DNA from: an uncultured SAR86 cluster bacterium
GTDB taxonomy: Bacteria > Pseudomonadota > Gammaproteobacteria > Magnimaribacterales > D2472
Reading direction: 5' to 3'
NCBI GenBank assembly: GCA_902602185.1
Contig: CACKPV010000002.1
Coordinates: 146,506-210,505, forward strand
DNA: 64,000 bases
The notes beneath the pieces were generated by a model that was not told where the DNA came from, searched no databases, and was given only the letters and a program-made list of their open reading frames with translations. Positions 23,661-32,220 of the stretch are shown here, one piece after another (within the stretch, counting starts at the first letter, position 1; each line of letters begins with the position of its first letter). A program made the position numbers and the translations under genes.

Positions 23661-23681
23661 TAAGAATGAGAATCGTTCTTA
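23661..23681. promoter_or_regulatory. Fur-like operator before the ferritin-like gene
   Basis: A 21-base near-palindrome, TAAGAATGAGAATCGTTCTTA, matches 13 of 19 positions of the E. coli Fur box and has perfectly symmetric TAAGAA/TTCTTA ends. It overlaps the stop codon of the upstream methyltransferase gene. It lies in the leftward upstream region of the ferritin-like gene, which suggests iron-dependent control of that gene. Confidence 0.6.
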
Positions 23682-24704
23682 ATCTATGTTCTTTTTGAGT
23701 AAGTGATGAGACACAAAATATTCTTCTCCGTTATTAAGAGCAAAAAATACTTCACAAGTTAAGAAAAATATTTTCCAACGATAGTACCATGTGCTGGGAT
23801 TATCATAGTGAGCAGCAAATATTTGCATGATTTGCTTTTTATTTTGAACATGTTTCCTTAGCCAATCTTTGGATGTAATCGAGTAATGATTTCCGTTCAC
23901 TTCCCAACGGTTCTCTACTTCAAAATATTTAGGAAAATGTGAAAAAATATCTAAGCTGGGCATGACTCCTCCAAGAAAAAAATATTTCGTCATCCAATCA
24001 AAATCATGTTTAATTTCATACAAATAAATATGCTCTTTATGGCAAAAGATATGAATAAATAACTTCCCGTCATCCTTTAAGTAGCTGTTCAATGTTTTTA
24101 AAATGGAGTCATAATTTCTTAAATGCTCAAACATCTCAATTGAAACGATTCTGTCAAATTGCTGATCAAACCGAAGATTATTCACATCTTGTCTTATTGC
24201 TGTTAGATTGTTGAGGCCTCTGTCTTTTGCTTGAGCGTTAATAAAAGCTATTTGATCAGAAGAGTTGCTCACTGCAGTAAAAGTTGATTCTGGGAATTGC
24301 TCTGCTGCAAATAAAGAAAAACTTCCCCAACCGCATCCTAAATCTAAAATATTTTGACCGGACTGAATGCCTGCCCTTTTCAAGTAGAGATTTAGCATAT
24401 TAATTTCTGCTTCGTCTAGAGATATTTCCTTGCTGCCATCCAAATTATATAAACTACAAGAATATTTTAATTTTTGACCGAGCACCTGCTGAAAAAATTT
24501 TGGAGGTACTTCATAATGTTGCTCATTGGCTGCAGCAGTTTCTTCTGCAATGGCACCAGCAGCAAAGTCTTTGAGCAATTGTTTTTTTTGATCGACAAGA
24601 GAAGGGTCAGCAAGCCTCTTTTGAGACAGGAACTTGGCACCAATTTTAATAATTACATCAGGTAACCACCCACTTTCTGCTAATTTAAAAATTGCTTTTA
24701 TCAT
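23679..24704 (-). CDS. Cyclopropane-fatty-acid-synthase-like methyltransferase (second copy)
   Basis: This is a 341-residue SAM-dependent methyltransferase of the CFA synthase superfamily. The AdoMet motif is ILDLGCGWGSFSLFAAEQFP (about residues 123-142). It is followed by DRIVSIEMFEHLRNYDSI and an aromatic C-terminal half with FFLTCEVFFALNNGEEYF. The N-terminal lipid-binding part is shorter than in classical CFA synthase and the typical catalytic cysteine is not where I expect it. It may act on a different lipid double bond or an intermediate. It overlaps the preceding cfa-like gene by 4 bases, last in a four-gene operon. Confidence 0.8.
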   Translation of the reverse strand: MIKAIFKLAESGWLPDVIIKIGAKFLSQKRLADPSLVDQKKQLLKDFAAGAIAEETAAANEQHYEVPPKFFQQVLGQKLKYSCSLYNLDGSKEISLDEAEINMLNLYLKRAGIQSGQNILDLGCGWGSFSLFAAEQFPESTFTAVSNSSDQIAFINAQAKDRGLNNLTAIRQDVNNLRFDQQFDRIVSIEMFEHLRNYDSILKTLNSYLKDDGKLFIHIFCHKEHIYLYEIKHDFDWMTKYFFLGGVMPSLDIFSHFPKYFEVENRWEVNGNHYSITSKDWLRKHVQNKKQIMQIFAAHYDNPSTWYYRWKIFFLTCEVFFALNNGEEYFVSHHLLKKNID

Positions 24705-25870
24705 TTTTGACTTAGTAAATACTGTGAAACAAATAAACGATCATTCAAAAAACCACCGCGACAATAAGCAAGATACATTTTCCAAGTGCGTTTAAACTTT
24801 TCATCAAATCCCAAAGGCTCTATTTCATCCCAAGATTGCAAAAAGTTGTGATACCAATTTTCCAAGGTTTTCGCATACGAGTGAGGAAAACTGATTGTTT
24901 CCTGAGCTTCTAAATTATTTGATGCAACCAATTCTTTTATGGCAGCATCAGAAGCTAATTCACCACCTGGGAAAATATAAGTTTGAATAAAGTCTGGTGA
25001 TTTCTGATATTGAGATAATAATTCATCTTTTATGGTTATAGTTTGAATCACTGCTTTGCCATTGGGCTTTAGTAACTTTTGTACTTGTTTAAAATATGTA
25101 TCCCAAAAAGTTGATCCTACAGCTTCAAACATTTCGATCGATACAACCGCATCATAACTACCTGTGATATTTCGATAATCTATCAATTCAATCGCACAAT
25201 AACCTGAGAGTGATTGAATTCTCTGCTTGGCAAATTTGAATTGACTTGGTGATATAGTAATCCCCTTAACTTTATAGCCCTTTGAGGCTGCATACTCCAT
25301 GAATCCACCCCAACCACAGCCAATTTCTAGGATTGATGCTCCAGGTTCAAGATTCAGCAAGTCAAGAATATTTTGATACTTTAAATGCTGGGCTGCCTCC
25401 AAGGATTGCTTATCATTAAGTGATTCAAAAATAGCTGAGGAGTATGTCATCGATGAATCTAGCCATAATGAGTAAAACTGATTACCAAGATCATAATGGG
25501 CGGCAATATTTTTTTTGCTTCCTTGCAAAGTATTTTTATTAAAAAAATGATTGAGTCGTGAAAATAATTTAAAAGTAAATTTGCCCTGTGTGATGCCTGA
25601 AAGAGAATTGATGTTTTTTGAAAGAAAGTCCATCAACTTTAATAAATCATTAGTTGACCAAAAGCCTTGTAAATATCCTTCGGTAAAACCAAGAGCTCCT
25701 CTTCTAAATACTAACCATATACCTTTCCACGACAAAAAATCTATCTGCACTTGCTCTGGATGGTTGCCAACATGTATCGATTTCCCATTGGGAAAAGTAA
25801 ATATTAGAGAGCCATCTTTAAGATTCTTTACATTTGCATGCAAAAAATTTTCAAGAACCTTTGTCAGCAT
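24701..25870 (-). CDS. Cyclopropane-fatty-acyl-phospholipid synthase family protein
   Basis: CFA synthases methylate unsaturated acyl chains of membrane phospholipids with AdoMet. I start at the ATG at 25870 (MLTKVLENFLHANVKN) because GGGAG lies 6 bases before it; an in-frame ATG at 25891 is also possible. The AdoMet motif is ILEIGCGWGGFMEYAASKGY, with VSIEMFEAVGSTFWDTYF after it, and the family sequences AHYDLGNQFYSLWLD (about residues 130-145) and LENWYHNFLQSWDEI are present. It overlaps the DUF1365 gene upstream and the second methyltransferase downstream, so all four are one operon. Confidence 0.9.
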   Translation of the reverse strand: MLTKVLENFLHANVKNLKDGSLIFTFPNGKSIHVGNHPEQVQIDFLSWKGIWLVFRRGALGFTEGYLQGFWSTNDLLKLMDFLSKNINSLSGITQGKFTFKLFSRLNHFFNKNTLQGSKKNIAAHYDLGNQFYSLWLDSSMTYSSAIFESLNDKQSLEAAQHLKYQNILDLLNLEPGASILEIGCGWGGFMEYAASKGYKVKGITISPSQFKFAKQRIQSLSGYCAIELIDYRNITGSYDAVVSIEMFEAVGSTFWDTYFKQVQKLLKPNGKAVIQTITIKDELLSQYQKSPDFIQTYIFPGGELASDAAIKELVASNNLEAQETISFPHSYAKTLENWYHNFLQSWDEIEPLGFDEKFKRTWKMYLAYCRGGFLNDRLFVSQYLLSQK

Positions 25871-26585
25871 AACCATCTCCCTCATGCGCAAATACTTTAA
25901 ATTTTTTTAACCATAAAAATAAAGCTTGCAAATGAATCCTAAATAAAACAAGTCTAGAACTTATTAATAATCTTAAATATATTTGGGGTTTTTGAAAAGC
26001 ACCTATTGTTTGAAACTCCCCCCTTATATTTGTAACAATTTCTGCCTTTTTCTTTGGATTAAATTGATTAATTCGTATTTTAAAAGGATTAAGAGATACT
26101 CTGAATTTATAAAATCCACTTTTTTCAGCAAAGGGAGAGACATACATTTTTTTCCTAACTTCCAACCACTGATCGGATTGCAGAGGATTGCCTGCATTAT
26201 GCACAAAATATGTTTGGTCTTCATAAAACGTATTTTTTACTTCAGGGACAAGATAGATGCATTGGTCATTATGCAATAGAAACCAAAAGCATACTGGATT
26301 AAATGACCTTAAAAAAAAGATATTAGGAGTCCTTAATAAATTTACTTGAACATCATCTACATTAATCTGATGCATCTTCAAAAAAGTCTGAAATTCATTA
26401 ATAATTGACTGTGAACAATCTGTAAAATTTTTGTCATACCAAAAAAACCTTGATGAAATAGATTTAAACAAATTAGTTTCGAAATCAAAGATATCTTCAA
26501 CAAGCAATGACTTATAACCATAGTCAAAAGCATGTTTTTGGTCTCCCACCCTACTATGACTAACGATGCCATTCAAAAACTTCAT
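25851..26585 (-). CDS. DUF1365 family protein
   Basis: DUF1365 proteins are of unknown function and are almost always next to a cyclopropane-synthase gene and an FAD-dependent oxidoreductase. The start MKFLNGIVSHSRVGDQKHAF and the later RSFNPVCFWFLLHNDQCI are family marks, and the N-terminal H-x-R motif is kept. The length is 244 residues. It overlaps the oxidoreductase gene upstream by 4 bases and the cfa gene downstream by 20 bases. A role in modifying the acyl chains or transferring an intermediate is inferred from context only. Confidence 0.85.
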   Translation of the reverse strand: MKFLNGIVSHSRVGDQKHAFDYGYKSLLVEDIFDFETNLFKSISSRFFWYDKNFTDCSQSIINEFQTFLKMHQINVDDVQVNLLRTPNIFFLRSFNPVCFWFLLHNDQCIYLVPEVKNTFYEDQTYFVHNAGNPLQSDQWLEVRKKMYVSPFAEKSGFYKFRVSLNPFKIRINQFNPKKKAEIVTNIRGEFQTIGAFQKPQIYLRLLISSRLVLFRIHLQALFLWLKKFKVFAHEGDGYADKGS

Positions 26586-27784
26586 AATTTAATGTCACCT
26601 TGCAACTTCTTGATTATATTAAAAGCAGATTGGATCCCATCCTCATGAAATCCATACCCTAAATGAGCTCCAACGTAGAAAGTATTATTCACTCCCTGTA
26701 AATTTTTTATCTGTTGCTGTCCGGCAAGAGTACTTTCATTAAATATAGGATGCTCATATGTGAGTTCTTCATGAATAGTGCCTTGAGGTTGGGGGAAATT
26801 ACCAATTGATACAAAAATTTCATGTTCTGTATCTAGTTTTTGTAAATTATTCATCCAATATGTAACAAATTCTTTTTGCTGAGTTCTCATACCATTCCAA
26901 GATGCCCATTGTTTTTTGTTTGGTGGCATGAGTGCAGAATCTTCATGCAGTACGACAGCATTGTTAGAGTATGTGAATTTACTCAATGTTTCAGATTCGG
27001 TTGGTGATATATCATCTAAAATATTGGCTACTTGGTTAGCATGGCAAGCAAAGATAACTGCATCATAAATTTCTGTTTTGTTATCAACAAAGATTTCGAC
27101 ACCCTGATCAGTTCGTGTAACTCTCACATCAACATTGAGGAAAATATTATTAATATTTGCATGTTGAAGTAACTTTGGAATATAAGTTTTGCTTCCTGAA
27201 ATAACTGAATACCATTGAGGTCGTCTGAGTAAATTAAATAGACCATGATTATCGAAGAACTTTGATAAAGATCGCATCGGAAAGTCTTTTATAGTCTCTC
27301 CTGAAGATGACCAAATTGCAGCAGACATAGGAAGAATATAATAGTTTTTAAAAAACTTAGAAAACTTTTTTTGATCCAACCAAGAATCAATAGAATCCAT
27401 AGATTGAATGTTCTTAGCAAGTCTGTTGAAGCGAATAATTTCAAAAAGCAATCTAATTTTTTGTGGATTGCGTAAAAAACGAAGTGAAAGATAATCATCA
27501 ACACCCCAAGAAAAGTCTTCACTTGTCACCCCAAAGGACATGGCAGTTGGATGTAACTCCACTTGCAACTCAAGAAAAAGATCGGTCAGTAAAGGATAAT
27601 TTCTATTATTCATGACGATAAAACCAGTATCTACATTGACTTGTTTGTCTAAGTCAAGGGCATGAGTATGAGTATGACCACCTAACCTACTATCTTTTTC
27701 AAACAAATCAATGGCATGATCTTGAGCCAAATAATATGCTGCTGAGAGACCGGAAATTCCCGATCCAATGATTGCGATTCTCAG
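26582..27784 (-). CDS. FAD-dependent oxidoreductase (amine-oxidase fold), probable CTG start
   Basis: This is a flavoprotein of the NAD/FAD-binding amine-oxidase-like family that accompanies DUF1365 and CFA-like genes and probably modifies lipid chains. A TTG at 27730 gives only MAQDHAIDLFEKD, which lacks the FAD-binding Gly motif. Reading upstream in the same frame adds RIAIIGSGISGLSAAYYL, a perfect GxGxxG motif, and no ATG, GTG or TTG precedes it. The next codons are CTG (27784) and ATT, then a stop. AGGGG lies 6 bases before the CTG. I therefore start it at CTG, giving 400 residues. FEKDSRLGGHTHTH is the conserved second segment. It overlaps the small membrane gene by 4 bases. Confidence 0.82.
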   Translation of the reverse strand: MRIAIIGSGISGLSAAYYLAQDHAIDLFEKDSRLGGHTHTHALDLDKQVNVDTGFIVMNNRNYPLLTDLFLELQVELHPTAMSFGVTSEDFSWGVDDYLSLRFLRNPQKIRLLFEIIRFNRLAKNIQSMDSIDSWLDQKKFSKFFKNYYILPMSAAIWSSSGETIKDFPMRSLSKFFDNHGLFNLLRRPQWYSVISGSKTYIPKLLQHANINNIFLNVDVRVTRTDQGVEIFVDNKTEIYDAVIFACHANQVANILDDISPTESETLSKFTYSNNAVVLHEDSALMPPNKKQWASWNGMRTQQKEFVTYWMNNLQKLDTEHEIFVSIGNFPQPQGTIHEELTYEHPIFNESTLAGQQQIKNLQGVNNTFYVGAHLGYGFHEDGIQSAFNIIKKLQGDIKL

Positions 27785-28005
27785 AATTTACCCCTAGTAA
27801 AACGCATTCTGATTGCATAAATCCTGAGCAAAGCTACAAATGTAATAATGCATTGGGTAAAAATAGAAATAGTTAAAGGGTCGCTCCAGTGCCATCTATC
27901 AATAGTGATCCAAAGCAAAAAAGTTTGTAAAGGGAAATTAATTGCCAATCCGATAAGCACAATAATAATGCTTTCCCGAAAAGCAGTTTTTTCAGTTTGA
28001 TTCAT
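27781..28005 (-). CDS. Small two-helix membrane protein
   Basis: A 74-residue protein with two hydrophobic helices (about 13-33 and 44-62), and a basic C-terminus (RMRFTRGKF). Similar proteins appear in phages and marine bacteria without known function. TTGGAG lies 5 bases before the ATG. Its stop overlaps the CTG start of the FAD oxidoreductase gene, so its AGGGG (in the last codons) can serve as that gene's ribosome-binding site. Confidence 0.6.
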   Translation of the reverse strand: MNQTEKTAFRESIIIVLIGLAINFPLQTFLLWITIDRWHWSDPLTISIFTQCIITFVALLRIYAIRMRFTRGKF

Positions 28006-28029
28006 ATGTTCTCCAAATAAGAAACAAAG

Positions 28030-28359
28030 TTATGGATTTAGCTTTACTGCTGTTCCGTATGCAACAACTTCAGAAGCTCCGGGAGTGATTTGTGAAGTCT
28101 GAAAACGAAACATAATGATCCCGTCAGCACCTTTTGCTTCAGCATCCTCAATCATTCTATTAAAAGCCTGATCACGTGTACCTTGCAAAAGCTTTGAGTA
28201 ACTAACCAGCTCCCCGCCAATAACATTCTTTAGACTTGCAATAATATCACTGCCAAAATTTCTGGCTCGCACTGTGCTTCCAGTCACTATCCCCAAATGA
28301 GATTGAATAGTTCTGCCAGCAATATTCTCACCCGTAACAACAATAACTTTTGAATCCAT
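28030..28359 (-). CDS. ybjQ: YbjQ family (UPF0145/DUF74) protein
   Basis: The 109-residue protein has the family pattern: VVTGENIAGRTIQSHLGIV at the N-terminus, a central GGELVSYSKLLQGTRDQA, and AEAKGADGIIMFRFQTSQ near the end. The family forms pentamers of unknown function; it is often annotated as heavy-metal-binding. It lies between the small membrane gene and the aminotransferase, with no clear partner. Confidence 0.85.
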   Translation of the reverse strand: MDSKVIVVTGENIAGRTIQSHLGIVTGSTVRARNFGSDIIASLKNVIGGELVSYSKLLQGTRDQAFNRMIEDAEAKGADGIIMFRFQTSQITPGASEVVAYGTAVKLNP

Positions 28360-28383
28360 AAATTAAGAATATTATAAAAACTG

Positions 28384-29598
28384 CTAAATTTCTATATCAG
28401 CAATTTGGGCAGCAACGGTAAAAATATCCATAGCTAATTCGAGTTGTTGAAGATCTATATAGGTTGGAGCAATCCGTAAGACAGCATCATTTGGATCGTT
28501 CCCATAGGGGAAAGTTGAACCAGCAGGAGTTAACAATAACCCTGCTCCCTTACATAATTCGACAATACGCTTTGCAACAGGTTTAGAAGCATAATAAGTG
28601 ACAAAGTAACCACCGGTAGGCTCAGTAAAAGTGCCACAAGTTTTAGGTAGTCTTTTTAATTTATCAACCACCAAATCAAATTTTGGCTTGATTAAGGTTG
28701 CATGTTTTTGCATGTGAATTTGAATATTTTCTTTGTTTTGCAGAAAATTAACATGTCTTTTTTGATTTATCTTGTCTGGACAAATAACCATCATATTTCG
28801 CACTTGTTGAAGCATTGCAAAATTATCTGGTCCTGTTGTGAGAAATGACAATCCGCCTCCTCCAAAAGTCACTTTTGAAAAAGAAGTGAATACAGCAATA
28901 TTATCCAGAGCTCCAATTTGCTGAGCCAATAATGGAATTGGGGTTTGCTTTAAAGTTTTAGCAAAATCATGAATAAGATAAGCATGATCAAATAAATTAA
29001 TAAAATTTGGGTTATAAGCTTTTGTTAACTCAAGAAAAGAGGCGATGTTTTGATCGGTAAACACCTCCCCAGATGGATTTGAATGCCGTGGAACACAAAT
29101 AATTCCTTTGATATTATTATTCTCTTGCAGCCTTTCCTGCAAATGTTGAAGATCAATACCATCTTCACATAAATTGAGAGTAAGCATTTTTATGCCAAAG
29201 CCGTCCAAGGTAGCAAAATGTCTATCAAACCCAGGAACCGTGCAAAGAAATGCTATTTCCTCCTCTTTTCTCCATGGTTGCTCTCTCCCTTCTAGTCCCA
29301 GCAAAAATCTTCCCAGTATCATTTGCGTCATTAACAAATAGCTGGATTGTTCTCCTGCCATAGTTAACTCCAATTTACTATCTAATAATTCAGCTCCAAG
29401 TTTTCGTGCCTCAATAATGCCTATGGGTTCTCCATAATTTCGCAGATCAATATCATTCTCACCGATAAAGTCTACCTCTCCATGCAATAGTTCGTTGGAG
29501 AGATCTAACTGATCTGCATGCGGCTTACCTCGCGTTAAATCAATGGCAAGGTTCAACGATTTTAAGGTATCGTATTTTTGTCGAAGATCTTCTAACAT
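28384..29598 (-). CDS. Class I/II aminotransferase (subgroup Ic aspartate aminotransferase-like)
   Basis: This is a PLP-dependent aminotransferase of 404 residues. The N-terminal IDLTRGKPHADQLDLSNELL is the mark of the Ic aspartate-aminotransferase subgroup (Corynebacterium AspT type). The PLP lysine is in VFTSFSKVTFGGGGLSFL (about residues 238-245). GIICVPRHSNPSGEVF corresponds to the cofactor-ring binding segment, and TGGYFVTYYASKP occurs near the end. Aspartate/oxoglutarate activity is the best guess. It diverges from rmuC over 38 bases. Confidence 0.82.
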   Translation of the reverse strand: MLEDLRQKYDTLKSLNLAIDLTRGKPHADQLDLSNELLHGEVDFIGENDIDLRNYGEPIGIIEARKLGAELLDSKLELTMAGEQSSYLLMTQMILGRFLLGLEGREQPWRKEEEIAFLCTVPGFDRHFATLDGFGIKMLTLNLCEDGIDLQHLQERLQENNNIKGIICVPRHSNPSGEVFTDQNIASFLELTKAYNPNFINLFDHAYLIHDFAKTLKQTPIPLLAQQIGALDNIAVFTSFSKVTFGGGGLSFLTTGPDNFAMLQQVRNMMVICPDKINQKRHVNFLQNKENIQIHMQKHATLIKPKFDLVVDKLKRLPKTCGTFTEPTGGYFVTYYASKPVAKRIVELCKGAGLLLTPAGSTFPYGNDPNDAVLRIAPTYIDLQQLELAMDIFTVAAQIADIEI

Positions 29599-29636
29599 GC
29601 TATGAGTATTTCATATTTAATGGAATAATAAAGCAT

Positions 29637-30713
29637 ATGTCAGCAGATATAAATTTAATTTTGCTCCAAATTTTAATTCTCGTCCCAATTATTATTTTTG
29701 CTTTGAGATTTTTCTTAAAACGAGATTCTGAAAAAACAAATATTGATTTAGAAAAACTTGTAGCACGGGTAATTGAAGAGAAAACTGAAAATTCATCAAA
29801 GAATAGTCTAGAAAAAATTGGTCTCACTCTCAATCCGTTTAAAGAGCAGTTAAAAGAATTAAAAGATGAACTCAAGGATATTAGAAGTCAGCAATCTGCC
29901 TCGAAAGAGAACTTTGATTCTTCAATGAAGCGCATGTTTGAACAAACCCAATTAATCCAAGAATCAGCTGGTCAATTGACCACTGCTTTGAAAGGCAACC
30001 AAAGAAAACAAGGAGAATGGGGCGAGATGCTCTTAGAAAAAAGTCTTGCTGAATCGGGACTCAGGAAAGATAAAGATTACTTCCTTCAAAAGGGTTATAA
30101 AACCGCAGATGGTACTTCTGTTCGTCCGGATGCTGTTGTGTTGTTACCTGGTGATCGGTCCATTGTTATTGACTCAAAAGTACCTCTTACAGCTTATATG
30201 AAATACTTCGAAGCCGATAATGATGCCGATAAGGAAAAATACGTTAAAGAACATGTAAGAGCCTTAAAAAAACATATTTCTGATTTATCAAAAAAAGGTT
30301 ACAACACAATTAAAGAACTTAACTCACCTGATTATATTTTAATGTTTGTTCCAGAGGCAGCATTGTCACTGGCCATCAATAATGATTGGGACCTTCAGGC
30401 TTTGGCAATGCAAACTAAAATGGGTTTCGTGACACCCATAAACCTTATACCCATCTTGAGAATGGCTGAAAGTTTATGGAGACAGGATCGCATCAATGAG
30501 AATGCTGAAGCAATTGCAATCCAAGCTGGCAAATTTATTGATAAATTTAATGGTCTCCATGATGATTTCAATAAAGCTAAAGGATATTTTAAGAATGCTA
30601 ATGAGTTCTTAGATAAAGCGCAGGGTAAATTAGAATCAGCACCAGGAAACTTAAAAGGCCAAATCAAAAAGCTTGAAGACTTAGGGGCTAAAGCTAAAAA
30701 AATATCTAGCTAA
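29637..30713 (+). CDS. rmuC: DNA recombination protein RmuC
   Basis: RmuC proteins limit inversions at short inverted repeats and contain a nuclease-like fold. The 358-residue product has one N-terminal membrane helix (residues 5-22), a coiled coil (about 45-105), and the conserved core QGEWGEMLLEKSLAESGLRK followed by RPDAVVLLPGDRSIVIDSKV, with the restriction-endonuclease-like D...D-S-K. It is followed by the ABC permease after 1 base, so the two are probably in one transcript. Confidence 0.92.
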   Translation: MSADINLILLQILILVPIIIFALRFFLKRDSEKTNIDLEKLVARVIEEKTENSSKNSLEKIGLTLNPFKEQLKELKDELKDIRSQQSASKENFDSSMKRMFEQTQLIQESAGQLTTALKGNQRKQGEWGEMLLEKSLAESGLRKDKDYFLQKGYKTADGTSVRPDAVVLLPGDRSIVIDSKVPLTAYMKYFEADNDADKEKYVKEHVRALKKHISDLSKKGYNTIKELNSPDYILMFVPEAALSLAINNDWDLQALAMQTKMGFVTPINLIPILRMAESLWRQDRINENAEAIAIQAGKFIDKFNGLHDDFNKAKGYFKNANEFLDKAQGKLESAPGNLKGQIKKLEDLGAKAKKISS

Positions 30714-30714
30714 C

Positions 30715-32220
30715 GTGCCTTATTTAAACTTTTGGAAAGTTGCCTCTTATTTCTGGATACTTCCATTTCTTCTATTTTTCTCAGTATTTGTTGGTTATGC
30801 TGCCTCGTCACCCCTCAATGAACTAGTTTTAATGGAGCAAATTATCCAGTTGGTTAAAGAAACAGTGCTATTAATTGTGCTAATAACCCTTATCACCCTG
30901 ATATTATCAGTTCCTGCTGCAATAGTTACCGGTCTCTTTGACTTTTTTGGCAGAAGTTTTTTTTCTTGGGCTTTGTGCCTGCCATTAGCATTCCCAATTT
31001 ATATTTATGCCTTTATTTTTGTTGGCTTCTTCGAGTCAGTTCCAAGTCTTCATGATTTTCTCAGAGGAAATATTTGGGTCTCAGCCATAATCATATCAAT
31101 GGGATTATTTCCTTACACATTTCTGCTTTGCAGAGTTCAGATTCGAAATCTTGGAGTGCCTCTATTCAAAACAGCACAGACATTGGGGCATAGCAATCTT
31201 TCATCAATCTTAAAAATAGTCTTACCGGCATTAAGACCGGCATTAATTGCTGGTTCAACATTAGCTGCATTCGAAGTTCTTGCAGACTTGGGGGGTGTAT
31301 CCACATTGGGTATTCAAACAATAACTGTCGGTATCTTTGATGTTTGGTTTGGTTATGGTGATTTAAACTCATCAACAAAATTGTCATTATTGCTTTTTTT
31401 GTTCGCTCTACTAATTTTTGCTATGGGAAGTTTCCTTGGTGCAACACAAAAAAATATTGCCATCTCTTCAGGCAAAAGTTCACATCAACCGTTAAAACTG
31501 AATAAAACGAAAAGTTTTCTAGTTTTTAGTTTTTGTTTGATTTTGTTTGTTTTAACTTTTGCATTACCTTTTTTACAACTTGTCCTCTGGAGTTTTCAGG
31601 GAAATTTTGAATCGGTATTTAACCTTTTAGGTAATTCCATTACTCTTGGCATAGTAGTATCCCTGCTTACAGCTTTTATCGGTGTCATACTTGCCCTCAG
31701 TGCAGCTAGGAAAAAAAGTATTTTAATTAATCTATCGGTTGCTGGATATGCTATTCCAGGAGCAGTTATTGCAATTGCCTTATTAATTGTAGGTAATATA
31801 TTTTTTAATACTTCTATAACAAATTTTGGGTTATTAGGTCTTGCACTGTGTCTAATCATAAGGTTTTTAACTCCTCTTTTCAGATATATATCCTCTGCAT
31901 TGCAAGGTATGGCAGAGTCGTCTAAAAAAGCACTCCTAACTCTTCCGACTTCATCACTCCGAGCTTTTTTACAGATTTACTTTCCTGTCATCAAACCATC
32001 GTTAATGGTGGGTGTTTTAATCGTATTTATTGAGGTCATGAAAGAGCAACCGGCAACCTTGCTTCTGCGTCCCATTGGTTTTGATACTTTGTCATCAAAA
32101 ATTTATAACTTCACATTTGAAGGTCAATGGGAGTTAGCAGCTACTCCAAGTATTATCTTAATAATATTCAGTTCTGTTGCAGTATTATTGCTTTATCAAG
32201 AAATGAATAAAAATGAATAA
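30715..32220 (+). CDS. Iron(III)-type ABC transporter permease (FbpB/SfuB-like)
   Basis: This inner-membrane permease of 501 residues has two homologous halves, each with an ABC inner-membrane signature loop: TAQTLGHSNLSSILKIVLPA in the first half and KKALLTLPTSSLRAFLQIYF in the second. It has about 12 membrane helices. The fused two-domain permease is typical of ferric-iron importers. Its solute-binding protein and ATPase are not in the window, so they must lie elsewhere. It starts with GTG and overlaps gcvT by 8 bases. Confidence 0.88.
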   Translation: MPYLNFWKVASYFWILPFLLFFSVFVGYAASSPLNELVLMEQIIQLVKETVLLIVLITLITLILSVPAAIVTGLFDFFGRSFFSWALCLPLAFPIYIYAFIFVGFFESVPSLHDFLRGNIWVSAIIISMGLFPYTFLLCRVQIRNLGVPLFKTAQTLGHSNLSSILKIVLPALRPALIAGSTLAAFEVLADLGGVSTLGIQTITVGIFDVWFGYGDLNSSTKLSLLLFLFALLIFAMGSFLGATQKNIAISSGKSSHQPLKLNKTKSFLVFSFCLILFVLTFALPFLQLVLWSFQGNFESVFNLLGNSITLGIVVSLLTAFIGVILALSAARKKSILINLSVAGYAIPGAVIAIALLIVGNIFFNTSITNFGLLGLALCLIIRFLTPLFRYISSALQGMAESSKKALLTLPTSSLRAFLQIYFPVIKPSLMVGVLIVFIEVMKEQPATLLLRPIGFDTLSSKIYNFTFEGQWELAATPSIILIIFSSVAVLLLYQEMNKNE

